From Umezawaea sp049997955 (lineage in GTDB: Bacteria; Actinomycetota; Actinomycetes; Mycobacteriales; Pseudonocardiaceae), in the NCBI GenBank assembly GCA_049997955.1, contig JAEBDY010000003.1, forward strand, positions 434,001-498,000: 64,000 bases of DNA, read 5' to 3'. Under the pieces are notes generated by a model, which was not told where the DNA came from, made no database searches, and worked only from the letters and a program-made list of their open reading frames with translations. The position numbers and the translations under genes are program-made. Positions 1-8,328 of this stretch are shown piece after piece (the stretch's first letter is position 1; every line of letters begins with the position of its first letter).

Positions 1-1054
1 CGATCAGGTTCTCGTAGTGCATGTCCGTGCCGTCCACGGCGTAGACGAGGGCGAGCACGGCACCGAGCCGGTGGTAGAACCGGCCGATCCCGCTGACCTC
101 CGAGCACTCCTCGTGCTCGATGAACTCGACCCAGCCGTAGCCCTCGCCGCGCACGATCCGCACCTGGCGCAGACCGAGGCGGGTGTGGCCGTCCAGCCAG
201 TCGAGCATCTCGTTGAAGCGGACGTGCAGGTCGATCGTGCGGGGCTTGTAGACCAGCCGCGACCCGTCGGCGAACCGCAGCGTGCAGACCGTGCGGCCGC
301 GGCCGTGCGAGTCGCCCTGGCCCGACTCCACCGCGATGATCGCGCCGGGGTCGACGCCGTCGAGCAGCTCGACCACGATCCGCTCTCGGTCGGCGGTGAA
401 GCGGTCGAGCATCTCGACGTGCGCCGCCGCGGTGTGCAGGCAGGTCAGGGCGAGCAGCCGGGCCAGCACCGGGTAGCGGCGCAGCAGATCGGCCAGGTCG
501 ACGTGGTCCACGTAGTGGACGAACCGCTCCGCCGGGGTCCCGCCGACCAGTTCGCCCCGCTGCCGCGCCAGGTTCAGCTCCAGCACCAGCGTGCGCGCCG
601 CGATCCGGACGAGCCTGCCCACCAGCTGCTCGGTGAAGGCGCCGCCCAGCCGAGGGTCGCCGCTCGCCGCGACGGCCAGCGGCCGCAGGACGTGGGCGAA
701 CGCCTCGGCCCACGGGCCTCCCTCGAAGGGGGTGGGGGCCGCGTTCGCGGTGGCGCGTTCCACGAACGCGGCCCACTCCGGCCGCCCTGTGCGGGCGGCC
801 AGCTCCGGTGCCGCCTCGGCCAGCAGCGCGTCGAGCGCGCCCTCGTCCAGCCCGGCGTCGGACAGGCGCTGCGCGAACCACTCGGTGGTGTCGTGCGAGG
901 CCCGCCACTTCGCCAGCCGCGCGCTCGTCCGACCACTCGGTGCGGGAGGCCGTTCCGCGAGGCGGAGACCACCCGCCCACCAGGTGGTGGGCTGCTGCGC
1001 AGCGGGTGTCGGGGTCACGGGGTAGACGGTGTCACCCGTGCCCCCGTTCGACAT
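1..1054 (-). CDS. Class II lanthipeptide synthetase LanM, N-terminal part (runs off window)
   Basis: Reads leftward from the ATG at 1054-1052 and is still open at base 1, giving 351 codons. Residues 1-230 resemble the LanM N-terminal leader. From about residue 240 the DUF4135 dehydratase signature is clear: GDSHGRGR, then TLRFADGSRLVYKPR, FNEMLDWLDGH, GWVEFIEHEEC, FYHRLGAVLALVYAVDGTDMHYEN. In this family these residues form the kinase-like lobe that phosphorylates Ser/Thr of a precursor peptide before elimination; the zinc LanC-like cyclase domain would lie outside the window. A GGGGG/CCCCC hairpin (1055-1069) abuts the start codon. I found no convincing precursor peptide gene upstream. Family assignment is firm; whether the gene is intact cannot be judged here, and its right-hand neighbours are decayed. 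Confidence 0.88.
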   Translation of the reverse strand, partial: MSNGGTGDTVYPVTPTPAAQQPTTWWAGGLRLAERPPAPSGRTSARLAKWRASHDTTEWFAQRLSDAGLDEGALDALLAEAAPELAARTGRPEWAAFVERATANAAPTPFEGGPWAEAFAHVLRPLAVAASGDPRLGGAFTEQLVGRLVRIAARTLVLELNLARQRGELVGGTPAERFVHYVDHVDLADLLRRYPVLARLLALTCLHTAAAHVEMLDRFTADRERIVVELLDGVDPGAIIAVESGQGDSHGRGRTVCTLRFADGSRLVYKPRTIDLHVRFNEMLDWLDGHTRLGLRQVRIVRGEGYGWVEFIEHEECSEVSGIGRFYHRLGAVLALVYAVDGTDMHYENLI

Positions 1055-1216
1055 GGGGGGTTCGCCCCCAGATTTCCACCGCGCCCCCGTCGGTCGGTCC
1101 CAGCCCAGGTCAGCGCGGAATGTGGGGGTTCCGCACCCATGCCTGCGGCGGTGGCGCGCGGTGAGACTCGGCCTCGCTCCTACCCGTCACTCACAAAGGC
1201 CGACGATGGAACTTGA

Positions 1217-1488
1217 GAAGAAGAGGTCACCGTCCTGATCAGCAGCGTCAACGGCCACGGCCACCACGACGGCGCCCGCGTCATCGGCGAGCTGCGGTCG
1301 CAGCCGGACCTCGTGGGGGTCCCCGTCGTGATCGGCGGCGAGCTGGGATCGGCGGCGTCGACAACGCCCGGCACACCGACGACCTGCTGCGAGCCGGTTT
1401 CGACGCCGTGTTCGACGACAGCGCCGGGGTCGGCGCCTTCCGCGAGCACGTCGGAGCGCTCCGCTCCCCGGCCGCGGTGACGGCATGA
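1217..1488 (+). pseudogene. Remnant of B12-binding glutamate/methylaspartate mutase small-subunit-like gene
   Basis: Two frames must be joined. Frame 2 from about 1217 gives EEEVTVLISSVNGHGHHD...VPVVIGGELG; near 1348 the homology moves to another frame, IGGVDNARHTDDLLRAGFDAVFDDS, ending at TGA 1486-1488. This matches the C-terminal half of the small cobalamin-binding subunit of glutamate mutase (SSxNGHG; GG-L-G; GFD-VF). The N-terminal half carrying the DxHxxG cobalamin-histidine motif is absent, and an in-frame TGA at 1214-1216 precedes the fragment. I read it as a truncated, frameshifted relic. The stop overlaps an ATG at 1485 that opens the next reading frame, suggesting the original gene was coupled to the AsnA-like gene. 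Confidence 0.6.
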
Positions 1489-1592
1489 CCAGGGGTGTGC
1501 GCGACACGTCCTCGGCCTCGGCGACCTTGCTGACCGCTCTGTCCCACGAGGAGCGGACCCCCGATTCCGATCAGTTGGAGAGGACCGCGCAG

Positions 1593-2603
1593 ATGACCCT
1601 GTCCACAGCCATGACGGGCACAACCGCCACCCCGCCGCCCCGGCCCTGGGTCGACCTGGCCTCGCCGGTGACCCGCACCGTGATGCGCGTCCAGGACAAG
1701 GCGCTCACCGCCGCCCGCGAGTACCTGCGGGACAACGGTTTCGTCGAACTCCTGCCCGCGATCATCGGCCCGGTCACCGATCCGGGCGGCCGCGGCTCCA
1801 AGCAGGTGGACGTCGACCACTACGGCCACCGCCACAAGTGGATGACCAGCGCGATCCTCTACAAGCAGGCGTCGCTGCTCGGCTTCGAGAAGCTGTTCCA
1901 CATCGCGCCGAACGTGCGGCTGGAGCCGTCGGAGACCGCGTCCACCGCCCGGCACCCGGCCGAGTTCCACCAGCTCGACGTGGAGATCGCGGGCGCCGAG
2001 CGCGACGACGCCGTCCAGGTCGTGGAGGACCTGATCCGGGTCATGGTCGACCGGGTCGTCACCGACATGCCCGGCGAGCTGGAGCAGCTGGGGCGCGACA
2101 AGGACGCCTTCACCGACCTGCTGGCGGGCGCGTTCGGCCGGGTCGCGCACGGCGCGGCCGTCGCGGACCTGCGCGACCTCGGCCACCAGCAGAGCGCGGA
2201 CGCCGAGATCGACTGGGAGGGCGAGGCGATCCTGTCGCGCAAGTCCAGCCGCCCCTTCTTCATCACCGACCACCCCAAGGGATCGCGCGGGTTCTACGAC
2301 CGCGAGGACCCGGCGCAGCCGGGAACCCTGAAGAACTTCGACCTGATCGCCCCCGAGGGCTACGGCGAGCTGTGCTCCGGCAGCGAGCGCGAGTTCGAGT
2401 ACGCCCGCATCGTCGCCCGGATGCGCGAGACGGGGGAGAACCCCGCCGAGTACGGCTGGTACCTGCAGATGGTCCGCGAGGGCATCCCGTCCAGCTCCGG
2501 CTTCGGCATCGGCATCCAGCGGTTCGTGCGCTACCTCACCGGGCTCGACTCGGTGTGGCAGGCCAGCGCGTACCCCAAGATCCCCGGCGTGGTGTTCTCA
2601 TGA
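1593..2603 (+). CDS. AsnA/AsnRS-paralogue-like class II synthetase (no anticodon domain)
   Basis: 336 aa. The fold is class II aminoacyl-tRNA synthetase, closest in character to the archaeal-type asparagine synthetase derived from AspRS/AsnRS. It has motif 1-like VTRTVMRVQDKALTAAREYL, motif 2-like FHIAPNVRLEPSE, EFHQLDVEIAG, and motif 3 GFGIGIQRFVRYLTG. The start at 1593 has GGAGAGGA 10 nt upstream; an in-frame ATG at 1485 overlapping the mutase relic would add 36 poorly conserved residues. There is no N-terminal OB anticodon-binding domain, so it probably amidates or activates a free Asp-like amino acid rather than charging tRNA. It overlaps the next gene by ATGA, so they are likely co-translated. 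Substrate is inference; beta-methylaspartate is one possibility given the adjacent mutase relic. Confidence 0.75.
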   Translation: MTLSTAMTGTTATPPPRPWVDLASPVTRTVMRVQDKALTAAREYLRDNGFVELLPAIIGPVTDPGGRGSKQVDVDHYGHRHKWMTSAILYKQASLLGFEKLFHIAPNVRLEPSETASTARHPAEFHQLDVEIAGAERDDAVQVVEDLIRVMVDRVVTDMPGELEQLGRDKDAFTDLLAGAFGRVAHGAAVADLRDLGHQQSADAEIDWEGEAILSRKSSRPFFITDHPKGSRGFYDREDPAQPGTLKNFDLIAPEGYGELCSGSEREFEYARIVARMRETGENPAEYGWYLQMVREGIPSSSGFGIGIQRFVRYLTGLDSVWQASAYPKIPGVVFS

Positions 2604-3862
2604 GCGGGCTGAGGGCGGGGGGTTTCCCCGAGGACGCGGTCCGCGCTCGGGCGCGGGACGGCGCGGCGTGCGCGTTCCCGCCGGTCGAGCAGTACGGCCG
2701 GGAGCTGTTCGGCGGCACCGCGGGCCCGGCCGCCGACGAGCTGGACACGATGCGGCTGGTGCCGCCGGTGTTCATGCCGCAGCGGCTGGAGAAGCTCATC
2801 GACCTGGCCAGGGAGCCGCTGTACGGCGACGTCGACCTGACCACGATCATCGGCGGCTTCCAGTCCACGATGCCGGTCTACCTGTCGGCCTTCGGGTCCA
2901 CGCAGGTCGCCAGCACCGACCTCGGGCAGGCCGCGAGCAGGCAGGCGGGCGCGCTCGGCATCCCGATGGTGATCGGCGAGAACATCGTGCCGGTCAACGG
3001 GTACGGGCGGCTCGGCTCGACGGGCAGGTCGCTGCTGGAACGGGTGCGCGCCTACGCGGACACCGCTCCCGACGGCTGGGGCGGCGTGGTGGTCCAGCAG
3101 AGCACGGAGGACGCCGACGCCGAGGTGTGGAACCTCGTCTACAGCGACCTGGCCGCGCAGCCGCTGCTGGACAGCGGACGGCTCGCGTTCGAGCTGAAGG
3201 TGGGCCAGGGCGCCAAACCCGGCCTCGGCGGGATGACCGTGCTGGACGCCGAGAAGGCGGCCCGCATCGCGGACGCGTTCGCGATCGACCCCCTCTTCGG
3301 CCACCGGGTGCTGCGCTCCAGCAGCCCCGGCACGTTCACCGAGGAGATCCTGCTCCAGCAGATCCGGTTCATGCGCGACAACTTCCCGCGCGCCCGGATC
3401 TGGGTGAAGCTGCCGCCCGCCCGCGACGTCGGCGCGGCCGTGCGGATCGCGTGGCAGGCGGGCGCGGACGCGGTGACCGTGGACGGCGCCGAGGGCGGCA
3501 CCGGCTGGGCCCCCTCGGGTTTCCTGGACCACGTCGGGCTTCCGCTGGTCGAGTGCCTGCGCCGGATCGGTCAGCCCGAGGGCTGCCTGCTGGTCACCGG
3601 CCGCATGTGGGAGGGCAGCAGGGCGGCCAAGGCCATCGCGCTGGGCGCCCGCGCCATCGGCCTCGGCCGGGCCGCGCTGCTGGCGGTCGACGAGGACCCC
3701 GAGGCGGGTCTGGTGCGCCTGGCCGAGTGCCTCGCGCTGGAACTGCGGCTGCTGATCAGCTCCGTCGGCAAGTACGCGCCGTGGGCGCTGGGCCAGGAGG
3801 ACGTCTGGTCGCGGCCGACGCCCGAGCAGATCCTGCTGCCCGAGCAGGGGGTGCGGTCGTGA
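2600..3862 (+). CDS. FMN-binding glutamate synthase-like protein
   Basis: 420 aa, matching only the FMN/synthase domain of GltB: the phosphate- and FMN-site segments ELKVGQGAKPGLGG and TVDGAEGGTGWAP, and a C-terminal GARAIGLGRAALLA. The glutaminase domain and the GltD partner are missing, so it cannot be a complete glutamate synthase. Stand-alone copies of this domain occur in actinomycete specialised metabolism, often with amidotransfer or amino-acid-modifying enzymes. The start ATG overlaps the upstream stop by four bases (ATGA) and the 3' end overlaps the next small ORF (GTGA), so the three genes form a tight translational unit. The reaction is unknown; FMN-dependent oxidoreduction of an amino or imino acid is a reasonable guess. 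Confidence 0.8.
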   Translation: MSGLRAGGFPEDAVRARARDGAACAFPPVEQYGRELFGGTAGPAADELDTMRLVPPVFMPQRLEKLIDLAREPLYGDVDLTTIIGGFQSTMPVYLSAFGSTQVASTDLGQAASRQAGALGIPMVIGENIVPVNGYGRLGSTGRSLLERVRAYADTAPDGWGGVVVQQSTEDADAEVWNLVYSDLAAQPLLDSGRLAFELKVGQGAKPGLGGMTVLDAEKAARIADAFAIDPLFGHRVLRSSSPGTFTEEILLQQIRFMRDNFPRARIWVKLPPARDVGAAVRIAWQAGADAVTVDGAEGGTGWAPSGFLDHVGLPLVECLRRIGQPEGCLLVTGRMWEGSRAAKAIALGARAIGLGRAALLAVDEDPEAGLVRLAECLALELRLLISSVGKYAPWALGQEDVWSRPTPEQILLPEQGVRS

Positions 3863-4110
3863 TCGGGGGTCGTGAGGTGTGGGCCGAGGTCGAGCCGTTC
3901 ATGCTCCTCGGCCGCACCGGAGTCGTTCCGTCGACCGTCCGGGCGGCAGTCCCGTTCGCCGCGGCCGCCGCGGCGCTGGCCGTTCCGTCGACCATCCAGG
4001 CGGCAGCGCCCCGACCGCTGCTGGAACTCGTTCCCGGCCAAGGGGTTCCCACCGACACGCGGTCGTCGGCCGTCCTGGTCCTGCTGCCCCACCGGGAGGT
4101 CCGGTCGTGA
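3859..4110 (+). CDS. Small coupled ORF of unknown function with internal repeat
   Basis: 83 aa from GTG 3859, overlapping the stop of the FMN protein (GTGA) and itself overlapping the next GTG at 4107. It is Ala/Val/Pro rich, with no signal peptide, Cys cluster or family motif that I recognise. A 25-bp sequence (3925-3949) recurs with two mismatches at 3982-4006, exactly 19 codons later, so the protein contains VPSTVRAA and VPSTIQAA blocks around an Ala run. It could be a genuine small partner, a degenerated peptide gene, or a junction created when the cluster collapsed. Tight coupling on both sides is the main reason to keep it. Confidence 0.4.
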   Translation: MIGGREVWAEVEPFMLLGRTGVVPSTVRAAVPFAAAAAALAVPSTIQAAAPRPLLELVPGQGVPTDTRSSAVLVLLPHREVRS

Positions 4111-4274
4111 CGACCACCGAAACCCAGCCCGCCGAAGCCGAGCCCGGCCCGGCGAAGCGCCGCGGCGGACTGCCGTGGCACCGGGACTTCCGGCTGCTGT
4201 GGGCGGGCGAGACGATCAGCGAGGTCGGCGGCGCGGCCAAGGCCCGTCCGGCGCTGCGCCGCAGGGCGAGGTAG
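4107..4274 (+). pseudogene. N-terminal remnant of an MFS drug-type transporter
   Basis: 55 codons from GTG 4107 (GGGAGG 9 nt upstream). The N-terminus reads LPWHRDFRLLWAGETISEVG, the typical cytoplasmic lead and first-helix entry of actinomycete MFS exporters (FRLLWAGxxISxLG). After GGAA the frame passes into AKARPALRRRAR and stops at 4272-4274, so no complete transmembrane helix remains. I infer that a deletion removed about 350 codons and fused the start to the tail of another gene. Its place between biosynthetic genes and an NRPS fragment suggests it was the exporter of the lost product. Confidence 0.65.
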
Positions 4275-4281
4275 GGGAGTC

Positions 4282-5715
4282 ATGGTTCCGCTGTCCCACG
4301 CCCAACGACGGTTGTGGTTCCTGAGCCGCTTCGAAACGGGTTCCGCCTACCACGTCCCGTTCACCCTCCGCCTCCGCCTGCGCGGCGCCGTCGACGTCGG
4401 CGCGCTCCGGACGGCTCTGGCCGACGTCGTCGCCAGGCACGAGGTGCTCCGCACCGTGTTCCCGGACGTCGACGGGTCGCCGGTGCAGCGGATCCTCGAC
4501 ACCTCGCCGGAACTGCGCCTCGCGCCGTACGCGGAGGGGGCGGTGGAGGCCGCGGCTGACCTGCCGTTCGACCTCGCCGCCGACCTGCCGCTGCGGGCCT
4601 GGCTGTTCGAGGTGGCGCCGAACGAGCACGTGTTCCTCGTGGTGGTGCACCACATCGCCAGCGACGGCTGGTCGATGGGCCTGCTGCTGGCCGGGCTCGC
4701 GGAGGCCTACGACGCCCGGCGGCACGGGCGGGCGCCGGACTGGGAGCCGCTGCCCGTCCAGTACGCCGACTACACGCTGTGGCAGCTGGACGTGCTGGGC
4801 GAGGAGGACGACCCGGACAGCGCGATCTCGCGGCAGCTCGCCCACTGGACCACGACGCTGGCCGACCTGCCGGACGAGCTGGCGCTGCCCGCGGACCGGC
4901 CTCGCCCCGCGGTGTCCTCCGGCGGCTGCGGCCTCGTGCCGGTGGTGGTGTCCGCCGGGACCGGCAACGCACTGGCCGAGCTCACCCGTGAGACCGGCGC
5001 GACCACGTTCATGGTGTTCCAGGCCGCGGTGGCCGTGGTGCTGGCGAAACTCGGGGCGGGGGAGGACATCCCGCTGGGCGCGGCCGTCGCGGGTCGCTCC
5101 GACGAGGCGCTGGACGAGCTGATCGGCTTCTTCGCCAACACGGTGGTGCTGCGCACCGACGTGTCCGGCGATCCGAGCTTCCGCGAGCTGCTGGCACGGG
5201 TCCGCGAGCTGGACCTGTCCGCCTTCGGCAACGCGGACGTGCCGTTCGAGCGCTTGGTGGAGGCGCTCGACCCGGCCCGTTCGCCGGCGCGGCACCCGCT
5301 GTTCCAGGTGATGCTGGTGCTGCGGAACAACTCCGACGGCGACGTCAGCTTCCCCGGAGCCGACGCGGCCGTGGAACCGGTCGGCACGCACTCCTCGCGG
5401 TTCGACCTGACGGTGAACCTCCGGGAGCGCGAGAACGGAGTCACGGGGCTGATCGAGTACTCCACCGACCTGTTCGACCCCGCCACCGCCGAACGGCTCG
5501 CGGGCCGGTTCACAGCGGTGCTGGACCAGGTGACCGCCGCCCCGGACACGCCGATCAGCGCCGTCGACGTGCTGCTGCCCGGCGAACGCGAGGCGCTGCT
5601 CGCGGACACCGGCGCGCACATCCCCGACTGGTGCGTGCACGAACTCGTGGAGGAGCAGGCCCGGCGCAGGCCCGACGCGGTCGCGCTCGTCTTCGGCGAC
5701 GAGCGCGTGACCTAG
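4282..5715 (+). pseudogene. NRPS condensation domain with truncated adenylation start
   Basis: 477 codons. Residues 1-430 form a full condensation domain: SHAQRRLWFLSRFE (C1), RHEVLRTVF (C2), HHIASDGWSMG near residue 123 (C3, catalytic HHxxxDG intact), PVQYADYTLWQ (C4), FFANTVVLRTDV (C5), HPLFQVMLVLRNN. A linker follows (VHELVEEQARRRPDAVALVFGDERVT) that normally opens the adenylation domain, but a TAG at 5713-5715 ends the frame just before the first A-domain core. A single-domain NRPS with an A-domain stub is not a normal architecture, so I call it a broken gene although the C domain itself could still fold. The start has GGGGAG upstream. Confidence 0.8.
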
Positions 5716-5992
5716 TGGGACTCCCGACCCGCGGACATCGCCCGGCTCGTCGAGCGGCACGGCGCCACCACGCTCCGGCTGTCCGCAGGCCTGTCCGCCG
5801 TCGTGGTCGACCTGCACCCGTCGGTGTTCGGCGTGGTCCCCCAGGTCGCGACCGGCACCGCAAGCGCTTGGCCGACGTCCTGCCGCAGCACCTGGTGCCG
5901 TCGGCCTGCGTCGTCCTGGACGAGTTGCCGTTGACGCCCAACGGGAAGCTCGACCGCGGGGCGCTGCCCGCGCCGGACCACTCCGGTGTCGG
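5716..5992 (+). pseudogene. Adenylation-domain debris of the broken NRPS
   Basis: Downstream of the TAG, short stretches in shifting frames still match an A domain: RPADIARLVERHGATTLRLSAG (an internal segment, from about 5729) and, after a frame change near 5855, KRLADVLPQHLVPSACVVLDELPL followed by the A10 core NGKLDRGALPAPD (ending about 5980). The core motifs between them, including substrate-binding residues and the ATP P-loop, are gone. Large internal deletions plus frameshifts mean no product is possible. Specificity cannot be predicted. Confidence 0.7.
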
Positions 5993-6215
5993 GCGGGCCG
6001 CGCGAACACCGCGAGGAGGCGTTGCGGTCGCGGGGGCTGATCGAGCACGCCGCGCTGGCGACGTCGGCGGACGAGGTGGTGCAGGAGTACCTGGAACGGA
6101 TCCGCGAGGTCCAGCCCGGCTGGTGGTGCACCCGATCGCCTGCTCGCACGGCCAGATGACCGACCAGGTCGCGTTGGAGGTGGTCGGACCGGTGCTCGCC
6201 GAACGCCTCGGGTGA
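5993..6215 (+). pseudogene. 3' debris of an unidentified enzyme gene
   Basis: Two frames carry ordered sequence: EEALRSRGLIEHAALATSADEVVQEYLERIREVQPG, then after a frameshift near 6120, LVVHPIACSHGQMTDQVALEVVGPVLAERLG ending at TGA 6213-6215. The pattern resembles the C-terminus of a luciferase-like (LLM class) flavin or F420 enzyme, but this is a weak impression from a short tail. It is the right-hand limit of the decayed cluster. Confidence 0.35.
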
Positions 6216-6354
6216 CGGCTTTGTCGGGGTTGCGCGGTCCCGGTGGCGGGAATCAGCCGTTAGACGGGTGGCGGCGGGGTTCTGGGTGGGCACACTGAGC
6301 GTGTTCGCCTGACTACACCCCTGCGTGGTCGGGCCTGCACGAGAGGTGCTTCCC

Positions 6355-7665
6355 TTGCGACCCAGATCCCTGCTCACGGCCGTGCTGCTGGCGGCCGCAC
6401 TGGCCGTTCCCACCACGGCCACGGCCGCTCCCGGCGGCGTTCCCTACGTCTGGCGGGTGCCGGTCACGTCCGCCGCCCAGATGCACCAGCTGGACAAGGC
6501 CGGTTTCGACGTCACCGAACGCGACGCCGACGCCGTGCTGGTGGTCGGCGACGCCGCTGAAGCCCAGCGGCTGCGCCGTGCCGGCTTCGCGCCGACCAGG
6601 TTCGACACGGTCTACAAGCCGGTCGCGCCCGGAAAGGCCGACATCGGCACGGCTTCGTTCTACGGCGGCTACAAGACGGCGGCCGAACAGGAGGCCCACC
6701 TGAACGCCGTGGTGGCCGCCCGCCCCGACCTGGCGACCCAGTTCGACATCGGCGACTCGTGGCGCAAGACCCGCGGCCTGAGCACCGGCCACGACATCAA
6801 GGCCATCTGCCTCACGAAGAAGCAGGCGGGCGACTGCGCCAGGACCCCGAACTCGACCAAGCCGAGGTTCACGATCATCGCGCAGGTCCACGCGCGCGAA
6901 CTCTCGACGGGCGAACTGGCCTACCGCTGGATCGACTTCCTGGTCAACGGCTACGGCACCGACGCCGACGCCACGTCCATCCTCGACACGACCGAGGTCT
7001 GGGTGGTCCCGGTCGCCAACCCGGACGGCGTGGACCTCGTCGCGGCGGGCGGCAACAGCCCGCGCTTGCAGCGCAAGAACGCCAACAACTCGCGCGGCTG
7101 CAGCGGCACGCAGATCGGTGTGGACCTCAACCGCAACTCGTCCTTCAAGTGGGGAGGCGACTCGAACTCCCCCTGCACGGAGACCTACCAGGGCACCTCG
7201 GCCAAGTCGGAACCGGAAACCCAGGCCCTGGAAAACCTGTTCACGTCGATCTACCCGGACCAGCGCGGCACGTCCGACACCGCGCCCGCCCCGATCACGG
7301 CGCGCGGCACCATGATCACCCTGCACAGCTACGGCAACGACATCATCATCCCGTGGGGCTGGAGCCCGACCAAGGCCCCCAACGACGCCCAGATGCGGGC
7401 GTTCGGCAAGAAGATGGCAGTCCACAACGGCTACCTGGTCGGCACGAACGAGGAAACCGTCGGCTACGACACCAGCGGCACCACCGACGACTTCACCTAC
7501 GGCGTCCTGGGAGTCGCCAGCGTGACGTTCGAAGTGGGCGCGTCCAGCGGAACGTGCGGCGGCTTCTTCCCGGCCTACTCGTGCGTCAGCAGCACGTTCT
7601 GGCCGAAGAACAAGGGAGCGTTCATCGTCGCGGCCAAGGCAGCGGCAGCGCCCTACCAAAGCTGA
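6355..7665 (+). CDS. Secreted M14 zinc carboxypeptidase
   Basis: 436 aa from TTG 6355, chosen because GAGAGG lies 8 nt upstream and the signal peptide (RPRSLLTAVLLAAALAVPTTATAAP) then begins correctly. Zinc ligands of the carboxypeptidase A family are visible: HARE (His179, Glu182) and His324 in TLHSYG. The substrate-carboxylate Arg/Asn motif is DLNRNSSFKWGG, and the general-base Glu393 lies in SVTFEVG. Paired Cys (CSGT/CTET, CGGFFPAYSC) fit an exported protein. It should trim C-terminal residues from peptides outside the cell. It stands alone between the cluster debris and a strong terminator. Confidence 0.9.
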   Translation: MRPRSLLTAVLLAAALAVPTTATAAPGGVPYVWRVPVTSAAQMHQLDKAGFDVTERDADAVLVVGDAAEAQRLRRAGFAPTRFDTVYKPVAPGKADIGTASFYGGYKTAAEQEAHLNAVVAARPDLATQFDIGDSWRKTRGLSTGHDIKAICLTKKQAGDCARTPNSTKPRFTIIAQVHARELSTGELAYRWIDFLVNGYGTDADATSILDTTEVWVVPVANPDGVDLVAAGGNSPRLQRKNANNSRGCSGTQIGVDLNRNSSFKWGGDSNSPCTETYQGTSAKSEPETQALENLFTSIYPDQRGTSDTAPAPITARGTMITLHSYGNDIIIPWGWSPTKAPNDAQMRAFGKKMAVHNGYLVGTNEETVGYDTSGTTDDFTYGVLGVASVTFEVGASSGTCGGFFPAYSCVSSTFWPKNKGAFIVAAKAAAAPYQS

Positions 7666-7671
7666 CCAACG

Positions 7672-7707
7672 AGCGGGCCGGCGTCCTTCCCAGACCGCCG
7701 GCCCGCT
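7672..7707 (+). terminator. Rho-independent-type hairpin after the M14 gene
   Basis: A 12-bp perfect GC stem (AGCGGGCCGGCG / CGCCGGCCCGCT) with a 12-nt loop, 6 nt after the stop codon and followed by TCC TTT. Confidence 0.75.
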
Positions 7708-7878
7708 TCCTTTGGCGGCAGAAGGACACGCCCGCCACGGCAAGCGGACACACGCACCAACCGACCACGGCCCAAGCGGCAGCACGCAAGCGACCCATCC
7801 GGCAAGCGGAAGCACGGCACCGACCCCGCACCGGCAAGCGGACGCACGCAACCAACCCGACGCACTCCCCCTCCGCCG

Positions 7879-7979
7879 CCCCGATCCGAAGCGTCCTCAG
7901 CATTTTCCTTCGTTTGTCAAGGCATCTTTCCCGCCTTGACAAATCAAGGAAAATGGTGGAGACAATTGCGCGAGCGGGG
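7879..7979 (+). repeat. Element A, copy 1
   Basis: Outer ends CCCCGATCCGAAGCGTCCTC and GAGACAATTGCGCGAGCGGGG flank a hairpin: CATTTTCCTTcGTTTGTCAAGGC, loop ATCTTTCCC, GCCTTGACAAAtCAAGGAAAATG. The conserved block continues about 45 bp upstream (GCACGCAACCAACCCGACGCA). The same arrangement recurs at 13069, 30268 (inverted) and 63372. No ORF fits it. Confidence 0.85.
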
Positions 7980-8064
7980 TGACGTCGAGGGAACCACCGC
8001 GACCTCTACGCGCGGGTCCCACGAGCCGTGGCTTCGGTTTCCAGCGGTCGCACGCAGGCAGCTC

Positions 8065-8116
8065 CAGCTTCCGGCGACCGCAAGCAGCCGCAGCTTCCGG
8101 CGACCGCAAGCAGCCG
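8065..8116 (+). repeat. Perfect 26-bp tandem duplication beside element B1
   Basis: Two identical 26-bp units, 8065-8090 and 8091-8116 (CAGCTTCCGGCGACCGCAAG...), with degenerate relatives on both sides, lie immediately left of element B copy 1. No coding potential is seen in 7980-8164. Confidence 0.8.
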
Positions 8117-8164
8117 ATGGCGGCTCCCGGCGTTGGCGAGCACTGGCTTCGCTGCCGTCGTGCT

Positions 8165-8283
8165 GTGGCCGATTTGACTCGGGGACCCCTCGATTTGACC
8201 CTTGATCGGGCTAAAAGGGCAGTCCCGAAAGCCTGCCCGATCTCCAATTTTAAGGGTCAAATCCCCCGAGTAAAATCGGCCAC
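8165..8283 (+). repeat. Element B, copy 1
   Basis: 119 bp. Terminal inverted repeats GTGGCCGATTTGACTCGGGG and the complement of CCCCGAGTAAAATCGGCCAC. An inner stem TTTGACCCTT/AAGGGTCAAA and a further GATCGGGCT/GCCCGATC stem nest inside. The left arm always reads GATTTGACT and the right arm GATTTTACT, so the two ends can be told apart and orientation assigned. Confidence 0.85.
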
Positions 8284-8328
8284 GCCCAGATCGCCGGTCT
8301 CAAGCAGGTGGTGGGTCACCCGGACCGC

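Noticed and set aside
17..1216. Long rightward open frame of 399 codons at the left edge
   Set aside because: It is antisense to the LanM gene; its translation is a Val/Asp/Arg/His-rich pattern typical of frames opposite GC-rich genes, while the reverse frame carries clear LanM motifs.
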